This document shows positions 17,071 to 24,898 of a stretch of DNA of 64,000 nt, in pieces. The stretch comes from Candidatus Rhodobacter oscarellae. GTDB taxonomy: Bacteria > Pseudomonadota > Alphaproteobacteria > Rhodobacterales > Rhodobacteraceae. Location of the stretch: positions 2,165,773 through 2,229,772 of the forward strand of contig NZ_LFTY01000002.1 in assembly GCF_001078595.1 (NCBI RefSeq), given 5' to 3'. The position numbers were made by a program, and so were the translations under genes. The first letter of the stretch is position 1, and each line of letters starts with the position of its first letter. The notes beneath the pieces were generated by a model. It did no database searches. It had not been told where the DNA came from and worked only from the letters and a program-made list of their open reading frames with translations.

Positions 17071-18032
17071 AGGTCCATATCCTCGACGACTGGTTCGACA
17101 CGCTGCGCGGCCTGCCATGCTTTGAGATGCTGGCCGGGCATGACGTGACCGTTTGGACGGATCACGAGCCGGATCCCGCGCGGCTGGCCGGGCGCGTGGC
17201 CGAGGCCGAGGCGCTGGTGCTGTTCCGCGAGCGCACCGCGATCACCGCCGCGCTGCTGGACCGGCTGCCGAAACTGCGCCTGATCTCGCAGCGCTCGGTC
17301 TACCCGCATGTCGATGTGGACGCCTGCACCCGCAACGGGGTGCTCTTGTGCTCGAACATGCATTCCGACACGCCCAGCTACGCCGCCGCCGAGCATACGC
17401 TGGCGCTGATCCTGGCAGGCTACCGCCAGATCCCACAGCAGGTCGCCTCGATCCGCTCGGGGGGCTGGCAGATGGGCGTCGGGCGCACGCTGCGCGGGCG
17501 GGTGCTGGGGCTCTACGGCTACGGCCGGATCGCGCGCGCGGTGGCAGGCTACGCCGAGGCCTTGGGGATGCGCGTGCAATTCTGGGGCTCCGAGGCCGGG
17601 CGCGCGCGGGCCGTGGCCGATGGCGCCTCGGTCGCCGAGAGCCGCGCGGCCTTCTTTGCCGGCTCGGACGTGGTCAGCCTGCATGTGCGCCTGAAACCTG
17701 AGACGCGCGGGATCGTCACCGCCGAGGATCTGGCCGCCATGCAGCCCCGCGCCTTGCTGGTGAACACGTCGCGCTCTGGCCTGATCGCGCCGGGTGCGCT
17801 GGAGGCGGAGATCGCGCACGAACGGATCTTTGCGGCGGTGGATGTGTTCGACACAGAGCCGCTGCGGGACGCCAGTCACCCCTTGCTTGCCCATCCCAAC
17901 GTGCTGCCGACGCCGCATATCGGCTACGTGACCGAGGATGAGTTCGACCTGCAATTCACCGACATCTTTGAGCAGGTGAACGCCTTCGCCGCCGGTGCGC
18001 CGATCCATGTGATCAACCCAAAGGCCGGGTGA
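17067..18032 (+). CDS. D-isomer 2-hydroxyacid dehydrogenase
   Basis: A 321-residue NAD-dependent 2-hydroxyacid dehydrogenase of the SerA/D-lactate dehydrogenase superfamily. The Rossmann motif is GLYGYGRIARAVAGYAEALG, the substrate-side Arg lies in VSLHVRLKPETRG, NTSRSGLI is the second dehydrogenase signature and the catalytic His is in TPHIGY. There is no regulatory ACT domain, unlike long SerA enzymes. The start overlaps the stop of the small gene upstream. Likely substrates are glyoxylate/hydroxypyruvate or phosphoglycerate analogues; context does not decide. Confidence 0.88.
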   Translation: MKVHILDDWFDTLRGLPCFEMLAGHDVTVWTDHEPDPARLAGRVAEAEALVLFRERTAITAALLDRLPKLRLISQRSVYPHVDVDACTRNGVLLCSNMHSDTPSYAAAEHTLALILAGYRQIPQQVASIRSGGWQMGVGRTLRGRVLGLYGYGRIARAVAGYAEALGMRVQFWGSEAGRARAVADGASVAESRAAFFAGSDVVSLHVRLKPETRGIVTAEDLAAMQPRALLVNTSRSGLIAPGALEAEIAHERIFAAVDVFDTEPLRDASHPLLAHPNVLPTPHIGYVTEDEFDLQFTDIFEQVNAFAAGAPIHVINPKAG

Positions 18033-18066
18033 GCGGCGCCTCCGCCCGCGCCGACCCGGGCCGGTG

Positions 18067-18852
18067 TCACACCGCCGTCAAGCCGCCATCGATCGAGATC
18101 GCCTGCCCCGTCATGAAGCTATTGGCCGGGTCGCAGGCCCAGAGCATCGCCTGCACCACCTCGTCCACCGTCGCGACGCGCCGCATGGGGATGCGCGCCG
18201 TCACGCGATCATACGCCCCCTGCCGATCGGTGCCGTGCTTGCCCGCCATCTCGTCGGCCATCTCATTGAACAGCTCGGTCGGCGCGAAGGACGGGCAAAG
18301 CGCGTTCACGCGGATCCCGTACCGCGCGACCTCATCCGCCGCGCTTCTGGTGAGCCCAATGACGGCGTGCTTGCTTGCGGCATAGGCAGCCAGATGCCCC
18401 GAGCCCACCAGCCCCGCCGCCGAGGCCAGGTTCAGGATCGTGCCGCCGCGCCGGGCGATCATTCTTGGCAGCTGGTGCTTCATGCACAAGAAGACGCCCT
18501 TTGCATTCACCGCCATAACGCGGTCAAACTCGGCCTCTTCGGTCGCCTGCAGCGGCGCCAGGGATTGCCCAATTCCTGCATTATTGATCGCGATGTCGAT
18601 ATCGCCCAGCATCTCCGCCGATTGTTCGATATGTGACATCACCTGTTTTTCGCACTTGATATCAACGCCTTGACGGAACACCTGAGAGCCGGTGGGAAGT
18701 TTCGAGGCCATGGCCTCCAAACCCCGCTTATCCAAATCCGACAATACGAGCTTTGCACCCTCCTCGGCAAAGCGCCGCGCCGCCGCCGCGCCAAACCCAC
18801 CCGCGGCACCAGTGATCATCACCACCTTGTTTGCAAACCGACCCTCAGCCAT
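18067..18852 (-). CDS. SDR family oxidoreductase in acyl-CoA operon
   Basis: A 261-residue classical short-chain dehydrogenase: TGAAGGFG cofactor motif near residues 14-21, NNAGIG, Ser in LASAAG, catalytic YAASK, and a C-terminal SIDGGLTAV. The start at 18852 overlaps the stop of the kinase gene by 8 bp, so the two are coupled. It is the last gene of the operon MaoC - acyl-CoA dehydrogenase - APH kinase - SDR. In the levulinate (lva) pathway of Pseudomonas an SDR reduces a 4-oxoacyl-CoA before a kinase acts; a similar role is plausible here, but a 3-hydroxyacyl dehydrogenase is also possible. Confidence 0.88.
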   Translation of the reverse strand: MAEGRFANKVVMITGAAGGFGAAAARRFAEEGAKLVLSDLDKRGLEAMASKLPTGSQVFRQGVDIKCEKQVMSHIEQSAEMLGDIDIAINNAGIGQSLAPLQATEEAEFDRVMAVNAKGVFLCMKHQLPRMIARRGGTILNLASAAGLVGSGHLAAYAASKHAVIGLTRSAADEVARYGIRVNALCPSFAPTELFNEMADEMAGKHGTDRQGAYDRVTARIPMRRVATVDEVVQAMLWACDPANSFMTGQAISIDGGLTAV

Positions 18853-19882
18853 CGCCCAGCGCCTCCAGGCCTTTCTGAGCGAAAACAGGAACATAAGCGC
18901 CCAACTTCAAGCCACGCTCTGGGTTGGACGCATTCCCGTCCAATGCGCGTTTTTTGACCCCCTGGAGCACCGCACCCATCCGAAAGAAGCAAAACGCCAG
19001 GAAGTAGCCGAAATCGTCAGGCACCGGGATTTCCCTGCGCGCGCAATAGCTTGCGATGAACTCGTCGTCGCTCGGCAGCCCCTCGGCCGCGCGGTCCACC
19101 CCGGCAAGGCCGCGCCCGGTCCCGCCGGGCGGCAGCTGCCATTGCATGATCACCGAGGCCAGATCAGCCAAAGGATGACCCAGCGTCGAGAGCTCCCAGT
19201 CCAACACCGCCAGCACCTGAGGCCCATCCGGCGCAAAGATCATATTGTCGATGCGATAATCGCCATGCACCAGGGTGGTTTCGCCCCCACCTGCCCCGCC
19301 CTGCAATCGCTCTTCCAAGGCGGCGATCAGGCGGTCCATATGGGAGATGGGCTCGGTCTCAGAGGCGCGGTACTGCTTGGCCCAACGGGCCGTTTGGCGC
19401 GCGATGTAATTCCCTGGGGGGCCGTAATCGCCCAGCCCAACAGAGGCCGGATCCACCATGTGCAACCGCGCCAGAACGCGACACATCTCGTCGAAGATGG
19501 CTTGACGTTCCGCGCGTTGCACCGGCTCAAGCCGGGGGTCGAAAAAGATCCGCCCCTCGACATGCTGCATGACATAGAACGCCGAACCGATCACCGCATC
19601 GTCCTCGCATAGCAGATGCATCCACGCCACCGGCACGCCCGCGCCCCGCAGCGCATGCTGCACCCGGAACTCGCGGTCCACCGCATGGGCCGATTTCAGC
19701 AGCACACCAGGGGGCTTGCGCCGCAGCACGTAGCGCGCGCCGGGCGTGGTCAGCTCGAAGGTCGGATTGGATTGCCCGTCGGCGAATTTGCGCGCCGAGA
19801 CCGGGCCGGAGAACCCGGGAAGATGCTGCGCCAGATAGGCCTCGACCGCGGCAACATCCAGGCCCTGCGCGTCCGCGGTCAT
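18845..19882 (-). CDS. APH-type kinase (ACAD10/LvaA-like phosphotransferase)
   Basis: A 345-residue aminoglycoside-phosphotransferase-fold kinase. The nucleotide pocket is seen at FADGQSNPTFEL and YVLRRKPPG, the catalytic loop at VHGDYRIDNMIF and the metal-binding Asp at AVLDWELSTLGHPLADL. Proteins of this subtype occur beside or fused to acyl-CoA dehydrogenases (human ACAD10/11, Pseudomonas LvaA) and phosphorylate 4-hydroxyacyl-CoA, not antibiotics. The start at 19882 is used; a longer frame would run back into the inverted-repeat element at 19914. It lies downstream of the dehydrogenase and overlaps the SDR. Confidence 0.85.
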   Translation of the reverse strand: MTADAQGLDVAAVEAYLAQHLPGFSGPVSARKFADGQSNPTFELTTPGARYVLRRKPPGVLLKSAHAVDREFRVQHALRGAGVPVAWMHLLCEDDAVIGSAFYVMQHVEGRIFFDPRLEPVQRAERQAIFDEMCRVLARLHMVDPASVGLGDYGPPGNYIARQTARWAKQYRASETEPISHMDRLIAALEERLQGGAGGGETTLVHGDYRIDNMIFAPDGPQVLAVLDWELSTLGHPLADLASVIMQWQLPPGGTGRGLAGVDRAAEGLPSDDEFIASYCARREIPVPDDFGYFLAFCFFRMGAVLQGVKKRALDGNASNPERGLKLGAYVPVFAQKGLEALGDG

Positions 19883-19913
19883 GGGGCGATCCCGCGCCGC
19901 CGGGCGCTCCGGC

Positions 19914-20013
19914 TTTTTATTGTCAGCCCTTTGGATGGGGCGCATTGTCGCAATGGGCGCAAATGCTGGTGGCCTGTTAAGACGCCATTTACCGAATCGG
20001 CTGACAATAAAAA
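19914..20013. repeat. 100-bp element with perfect 15-bp terminal inverted repeats
   Basis: TTTTTATTGTCAGCC at 19914-19928 is the exact reverse complement of 19999-20013. The 70 nt between contain a further small hairpin (CATTG TCG CAATG). The ends are A/T-rich, unlike the surroundings. It occupies most of the 171-bp gap between the acyl-CoA dehydrogenase and kinase genes. It could be a MITE-like mobile remnant or a large RNA hairpin controlling the operon. No clear target-site duplication is visible. Confidence 0.7.
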
Positions 20014-20053
20014 TGGGTGGAGCCCGCGGGCCGTCAAACGCAACACCACGACC

Positions 20054-21289
20054 CTAGGTGCCCTGATTTGTGTATTTGCGCAGCTCCGCGCGCGCCACTT
20101 GCCGCCGGTGCACCGCATCGGGCCCATCGGCCAATCGCAGCGTCCGCACATGGGTCCACATATTCGCCAGCGGCACGTCCTGACTGATCCCCTGCGCGCC
20201 ATGCATCTGCATCGCCTCGTCAATCACCCGCAGCGCCATCAGCGGCGCCACGACCTTGATCTGGCTGATCCAGGGCTGCGCCTCGCGCACGCCGGCGGTG
20301 TCCATCATCCAGGCGGCTTTCAGGCAAAGCAAACGCGCTTGCTCGATCTCCATGCGGGCATTGGCGAGGATGTCGAAATTCGCGCCGAGCTCAGCGATGC
20401 GCTTGCCAAAGGCCTCGCGCGACAGCGCCCGCCTCGACATCAGCTCCAGAGCCTTCTCCGCCTGGCCAATCGCGCGCATGCAGTGGTGGATGCGACCCGG
20501 CCCCAACCGTCCCTGCGCCACCTCGAATCCGCGCCCCTCGCCCAGCACGATATGGCTGACCGGCACCCGCACATCCGTGAAGCGGATATGCATATGCCCA
20601 TGCGGCGCGTCGTCATGGCCGAAGACCTGCATCGGGCGCAGCACCTCGATCCCCGGTAAATCCGGGTCCATTACGAACATCGTGTGGCGCTGATGCTTGG
20701 CCGCGCCGGGGTCGGTGCAGGCCATCAGGATGTACAGGCCACAGCGCGGATCCCCCGCCCCGCTGATCCACCACTTCTCGCCATTCAGCACGAAGTCATC
20801 GCCGTCGCGCTTGGCTTCAAAAGCCAGCTGCGCGGCGTCCGAAGACGCGATGTCGGGCTCGGTCATCACATAGGCCGAGCGGATCTCGCCCTCCAGAAGC
20901 CGCGCCAGCCAGCGGTCTTTCATCCATTGCACGCCGTAGCGCTCGAGCACCTCCATATTGCCGGTATCGGGGGCGTTGCAGTTGAACACCTCGGCGGCGA
21001 TGCCCACCTTGCCCATCTCCTCGGCCAGGTAGGCGTATTCCACGGTGGAAAGCCCAAAGCCCTTGTCGCTGTCGGTCAGCCAGAAATTCCAGAGCCCGCG
21101 CTCCCGCGCCTTGGCCTTTAAGCCGTCGAGGATCTCCAGCTGCCGCGGCGTGTGCTGGAACCTGTCGCCCGAGGGGTGCTTGCCCACTTCGGCATGGAAC
21201 TCTGCGTCCAGGGGGGCGATCTCGTCCTCGACCATCTGCCGGACGGCCTCGATCAGCGGGCGCACCCTGTCAGTGATGCCTAGATCCAT
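20054..21289 (-). CDS. Acyl-CoA dehydrogenase (ACAD10/11-like)
   Basis: A 411-residue flavin acyl-CoA dehydrogenase covering all three domains: an N-terminal helical domain from MVEDEIAPLDAEF, the middle beta domain with YVMTEPDIASSDA and the EKWWISGAG turn, and the C-terminal helical domain with ALSREAFGKRIAE and the MQMHGAQGISQDVPLA region. It lies directly after the MaoC gene with no gap and ahead of the APH-type kinase; this pairing matches ACAD10/11-type systems, in which the dehydrogenase-fold enzyme removes phosphate from 4-phosphoacyl-CoA. An ordinary straight-chain dehydrogenase cannot be excluded. Confidence 0.9.
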   Translation of the reverse strand: MDLGITDRVRPLIEAVRQMVEDEIAPLDAEFHAEVGKHPSGDRFQHTPRQLEILDGLKAKARERGLWNFWLTDSDKGFGLSTVEYAYLAEEMGKVGIAAEVFNCNAPDTGNMEVLERYGVQWMKDRWLARLLEGEIRSAYVMTEPDIASSDAAQLAFEAKRDGDDFVLNGEKWWISGAGDPRCGLYILMACTDPGAAKHQRHTMFVMDPDLPGIEVLRPMQVFGHDDAPHGHMHIRFTDVRVPVSHIVLGEGRGFEVAQGRLGPGRIHHCMRAIGQAEKALELMSRRALSREAFGKRIAELGANFDILANARMEIEQARLLCLKAAWMMDTAGVREAQPWISQIKVVAPLMALRVIDEAMQMHGAQGISQDVPLANMWTHVRTLRLADGPDAVHRRQVARAELRKYTNQGT

Positions 21290-21745
21290 TCAGTGTTCTC
21301 CATGCTGCTCAAAATACCGGCGGGTGAGCCACTCCGCCACCAGGGCGGGCTTGGCCGCGCCCTCAATCTCCACTTCAACGCCCCATGTCAGCGCCACATG
21401 GTCGGCGGCCTCCTGCAGCGCCTTCAGCGTGAAATGCGCCCGCAGGCGGGCCCCAGCGCGCACAGGCGCAACGAACCGTAGCCGGTTGAAGCCGTAATTC
21501 ACCCCCGGCGCGTCCGTCAGTGGGATCACATCATAGGACATCGCCGACAGCATCCCTAATGTCAGAAACCCATGCGCCACGGTGCCGCCAAAGGGCGTCT
21601 GCGCCGCGCGCACCGGGTCCAGATGGATATACTGCCGGTCCTCGGTGACCTCGGCGAAGGCGTCGATGCGATCCTGGCCGATCTCATACCAGCGCGACGT
21701 GCCAAAGGGCTCGCCGAGTTTCTCGCGCAATTCTTCCGGTGACAT
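21290..21745 (-). CDS. MaoC-like (R)-specific enoyl-CoA hydratase
   Basis: A 151-residue hot-dog fold hydratase. The catalytic motif is present as FAEVTEDRQYIHLDPVRA followed by FGGTVAHGFLTLGML, giving the Asp/His pair of R-hydratases. It is preceded by a strong GGAGG Shine-Dalgarno (about 7 nt before ATG 21745) and its TGA is immediately followed by the ATG of the acyl-CoA dehydrogenase. As first gene of the operon it would hydrate the enoyl-CoA to a 3-hydroxyacyl-CoA. Divergent from the quinone oxidoreductase across 102 bp. Confidence 0.9.
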   Translation of the reverse strand: MSPEELREKLGEPFGTSRWYEIGQDRIDAFAEVTEDRQYIHLDPVRAAQTPFGGTVAHGFLTLGMLSAMSYDVIPLTDAPGVNYGFNRLRFVAPVRAGARLRAHFTLKALQEAADHVALTWGVEVEIEGAAKPALVAEWLTRRYFEQHGEH

Positions 21746-21847
21746 TTTTCCTCCGCCAGGTGAGGATGGCAACGCCGCGTCAGCTTGGCAAGTGGATTGA
21801 CGCCTGCGCGCCGCCGCGTCACGTAAAGCCGAAAGGGAGATCGAGAC

Positions 21848-22846
21848 ATGCCATTCGCGATGATGAGCCACGAGGTGGGCGGCCCAGAGACCCTGCGCCG
21901 GACCGAGATCACGCCGCAGGCCCCAGGAAAAGGCCAGGTGCGGATCGCGGTGAAAGCGGCGGGGGTGAACTTTCCCGACACGATCATCATCCGCGACATG
22001 TACCAGTTCAAGCCGCCCCGCCCCTTCGCGCCGGGCGGCGAGGTCGCGGGCGTGGTCGAGGCCGTGGGGGAAGGCGTCGAGGGGCTCGCCCCGGGCGACC
22101 GCGTGGCCGGGCTGACCATGTATGCGGGCGGCTTCGCCACCCATGCGAACGTGCCGGCGGGCAACGTGTTCAAGATCCCCCAAGCGATGCCGTTTGACGA
22201 GGCCGCCTGCCTGTTGTTCACCTATGGCACCTCCTATTACGGGCTGCGCAACCGCGGGCGCCTGCAAGAGGGCGAGACGTTGCTGGTGCTGGGCGCCGCG
22301 GGCGGGATCGGCGCCAGCGCGGTGGAGCTTGGCAAGGCGATGGGCGCGCGGGTCATCGCGGCGGTCTCCTCTGACGAGAAGGCCGCGTTTTGCCGCGGGA
22401 TCGGCGCCGACGACACCATCGTCTACCCGCGCGAGATGGACCGCGCGGCACAAAAGGCCTTCGGCGGCGAGATTAAGGCCAAGGCCAAAGCCGTCGACGT
22501 GGTCTATGACCCGGTGGGCGGCGATTACGCCGAGCCCTGCATTCGCGCCATGAACTGGGACGGGCGGTTCCTGGTTGTGGGCTTCCCGGCGGGCATCCCC
22601 ACGGTGCCCTTCAACCTGCCTTTGCTAAAGAACTGCTCGATCACCGGGGTGTTCTGGGGCGCCCACACCATGCGCGAGCCCGAGCTGCACCAGCAATATA
22701 TGCGCGAGCTGATCGCGCTTTATGAGGCGGGCAAGATCAGGCCCCGCGTGTCAGAGTGGTTTGCGTTGGAACAGGCCACCGAGGCGCTGATGCGGATCGA
22801 GACCCGCGCCGCGCAGGGCAAGATCGCGCTTCTGGTTGAGGAGTAA
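21848..22846 (+). CDS. NADPH:quinone oxidoreductase family protein (MDR superfamily)
   Basis: A 332-residue zinc-independent medium-chain dehydrogenase/reductase of the quinone oxidoreductase type. It has AAGVNFPDTIIIRDMYQ near residue 38, GGEVAGVVEAVG, the cofactor motif VLGAAGGIGASAVELGKAMGA and the C-terminal GKIALLVEE. No catalytic zinc ligands are evident. It is transcribed away from the MaoC-acyl-CoA dehydrogenase operon and may share its regulation; orthologues may act as enoyl reductases. Downstream lies palindromic repeat copy B. Confidence 0.88.
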   Translation: MPFAMMSHEVGGPETLRRTEITPQAPGKGQVRIAVKAAGVNFPDTIIIRDMYQFKPPRPFAPGGEVAGVVEAVGEGVEGLAPGDRVAGLTMYAGGFATHANVPAGNVFKIPQAMPFDEAACLLFTYGTSYYGLRNRGRLQEGETLLVLGAAGGIGASAVELGKAMGARVIAAVSSDEKAAFCRGIGADDTIVYPREMDRAAQKAFGGEIKAKAKAVDVVYDPVGGDYAEPCIRAMNWDGRFLVVGFPAGIPTVPFNLPLLKNCSITGVFWGAHTMREPELHQQYMRELIALYEAGKIRPRVSEWFALEQATEALMRIETRAAQGKIALLVEE

Positions 22847-22877
22847 GTCTGGGCGTGGGACGGTCCTTTGGGCGCGT

Positions 22878-23020
22878 CAAATCTCTTTCAAGAGATTTGC
22901 ACTTTCCTTCCAAGGAAAGTTGGGCCCGCAGGCTGGCAAGAGTTGCGCATAAGGGATCATTGAGGCTCGCACTGAAGAAACTCTTGCAAGAGTTTCGCAA
23001 TTTTCTTGCAAGAAAATTGC
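22878..23020 (+). repeat. Four-palindrome intergenic element, copy B
   Basis: Palindromes at 22878-22899 (core CTCTTTCAAGAG), 22901-22920 (CCTTCCAAGG), 22977-22996 (CTCTTGCAAGAG) and 22997-23020 (TTCTTGCAAGAA), with a 56-nt spacer between the pairs that includes AGGGATCA. Same order and orientation as copy A. The central dinucleotide of the first and third palindromes is swapped relative to copy A (TC/GC against GC/TC). Sits between convergent genes (quinone oxidoreductase and meaB). Confidence 0.9.
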
Positions 23021-23085
23021 GTCGCGCCATTGCCCGCCCCAGGCCAGTCCCAACACTTGACAGCGAACACCAGGCGAGGCGGCCG

Positions 23086-24078
23086 CTACTCGCGCAGCCA
23101 AGCCAGCATGGCGTCCGCCGCCGCCGTGGCCGAGCTTTCACCGCGCGACACCTGCGCGCCCAGCTCTGACATGCGCGCCAGCGTGGCGGCATCCCCGGAC
23201 AGTCTTGCCAAAAGCCCCTGCCGGACCTCTTCCTCGAACCAATGCCGGGCCTGCGCGGCGCGGCGCGCCTGCCAATGGCCTTCGTCCCGGCGCCAATCGG
23301 CCAGCGCCTGCATCTCGGCCCAGGCCTCGTCCAGGCCGTCCTCGGCCAGGGCCGAGACCATCATCGCCTTGGGGAAGCCCGCAGGGTCGTGCACCCGCGC
23401 CCGCAGCAGCCGCAGCGCCTGGGTATAATCGGCGCAGGTCCGCGTGGCGGCGGCGCGCAGGTCGCCATCGGCCTTGTTCACCAGGATCAGGTCCGCGATC
23501 TCCATGATGCCGCGCTTCACGCCCTGCAGCTCGTCGCCCCCCGCGGGCGACAGCAGCAGCACGAACAGGTCCGACATCTCCGCCACCACGGTTTCGGACT
23601 GCCCCACGCCGACGGTCTCGATCAGCACGACGTCAAACCCCGCGGCCTCGCATAGCGCCACGGCCTCGCGGGTGCGCCGCGCCACTCCGCCCAGCTCGGT
23701 CTGGCTGGGGCTGGGGCGGATGAAGGCCCGCGGGTCACGCGAGAGGCGCTCCATTCGGGTCTTATCCCCCAGGATGGACCCGCCCGAGCGCGCCGAGGAA
23801 GGGTCCACGGCAAGCACGGCCACGCGCAGGCCCTGCCCGGTCAGCATCATCCCAAAGCTCTCGATGAAGGTGGACTTGCCAACGCCGGGCGTGCCGGACA
23901 GCCCGATGCGCAGCGCCTCGCGGCGATGCAGGCGCAGCGCGTCCAGCAGCTCCGCCGCCTGCGCGCGATGATCCGCCCGCCGGCTCTCGACCAGCGTGAT
24001 CGCGCGGGCCAGCCCGCGCCGCTCGCCCGCCAGAACGCTTTGCGCCAAGGCGCCGGCATTGATTTCGGTCCCGCTCAT
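23086..24078 (-). CDS. meaB: Methylmalonyl-CoA mutase-associated GTPase MeaB
   Basis: A 330-residue P-loop G3E GTPase that protects and reloads B12-dependent methylmalonyl-CoA (or ethylmalonyl-CoA) mutase. The P-loop is GTPGVGKS (residues 62-69), followed by VLAVDPSS, the switch region DVVLIETVGVGQSE and the NKAD base-recognition motif (LILVNKADGD). A C-terminal helical arm is present. The mutase itself is not in this window. It is divergent from the frameshifted DUF3108-like gene. Confidence 0.95.
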   Translation of the reverse strand: MSGTEINAGALAQSVLAGERRGLARAITLVESRRADHRAQAAELLDALRLHRREALRIGLSGTPGVGKSTFIESFGMMLTGQGLRVAVLAVDPSSARSGGSILGDKTRMERLSRDPRAFIRPSPSQTELGGVARRTREAVALCEAAGFDVVLIETVGVGQSETVVAEMSDLFVLLLSPAGGDELQGVKRGIMEIADLILVNKADGDLRAAATRTCADYTQALRLLRARVHDPAGFPKAMMVSALAEDGLDEAWAEMQALADWRRDEGHWQARRAAQARHWFEEEVRQGLLARLSGDAATLARMSELGAQVSRGESSATAAADAMLAWLRE

Positions 24079-24175
24079 CCGCCTATATGGTCCCTCTCAC
24101 AAACTCGCGCGTTGTCTTGCCCGCTTGGCTGGCGCATTGTCCAGCCCGAGCGGCTGATTTTCACGAGCGATTCCT

Positions 24176-24891
24176 ATGCGGGCCATCCTGACTTTGATAT
24201 TCTGCGCGGCCTGCGGCGCCGCACTGCCGGTCCTTGCCGGCCCGGATCGCTTTGACCTCAAGGTGGCGGGGCTCCGGATCGGCGTGGTGCAGATGGAGGC
24301 CACCGAGAGCGCGACCCGCTACGGCGTGCAGGCCAATATCCGCAGCACGGGGCTGGCGGCGGCGATCCGTCACTTCAGCTATAGCGGCGCGGCCGCGGGG
24401 CTTGTCCGCGACGGGCGCCTGGTGCCCGAGCGCTACCAGGAGACCGCCGATACCGGGCGCCGCAGCTCCAGCGCGTTGATGACCTATCGCGGCGGGGTGC
24501 CGACGGTGCTGGAATACAGCTCGCCCCGCGCCGCCGCCCCCGACGCCCCCGACCCGGCCACGCAAGGTGGCACGCTGGACCCGCTCTCGGCGGTTTACGC
24601 GCTGCTGCGCGACGTGCCCGCGACGCAGGCCTGCACGCTCAACGTCACGATCTTTGATGCCGGCGCCGCAGCCGCATCCGGCTGGCCCCCGCGGGCCAGG
24701 AGGACGGCCTGCCGGTCTGCAGCGGCGCCTATGAGCGGCTGGAGGGCTTCACCGCCGAGGAGGTAAAGCGCCACCGCAGCTTCCCGATGCGCGTCACCTA
24801 TAGCGACCCGGGGCTCGGCAGCGGACTGTTGCGCGTCTCGCGCGTGGCGTTCAAATCGCTCTATGGTCAGGCCCTGATAGATCGCCGATAA
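24176..24891 (+). pseudogene. DUF3108-like exported protein, frameshifted
   Basis: The first frame (24176-24766) begins with a signal peptide (ILTLIFCAACGAALPVLAG) and a DUF3108-like beta-rich region up to TIFD at about 24658. From there it turns into Arg/Ala-rich nonsense. The -1 frame carries a sensible C-terminus (GQEDGLPVCSGAYERLEGF, then FPMRVTYSDPG) ending at TAA 24889-24891, 7 bp before hrpB. One missing base near 24659 (GATGCC in place of GATGGCC) explains it. It is either a real disrupted gene or an assembly error. Function of the family is unknown; periplasmic location is inferred from the signal. Confidence 0.75.
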
Positions 24892-24898
24892 GCAGGGC

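Noticed and set aside
18845-19882. Aminoglycoside resistance gene
   Set aside because: The kinase belongs to the ACAD10/LvaA-type subgroup by sequence and operon context; no sign of antibiotic resistance function.
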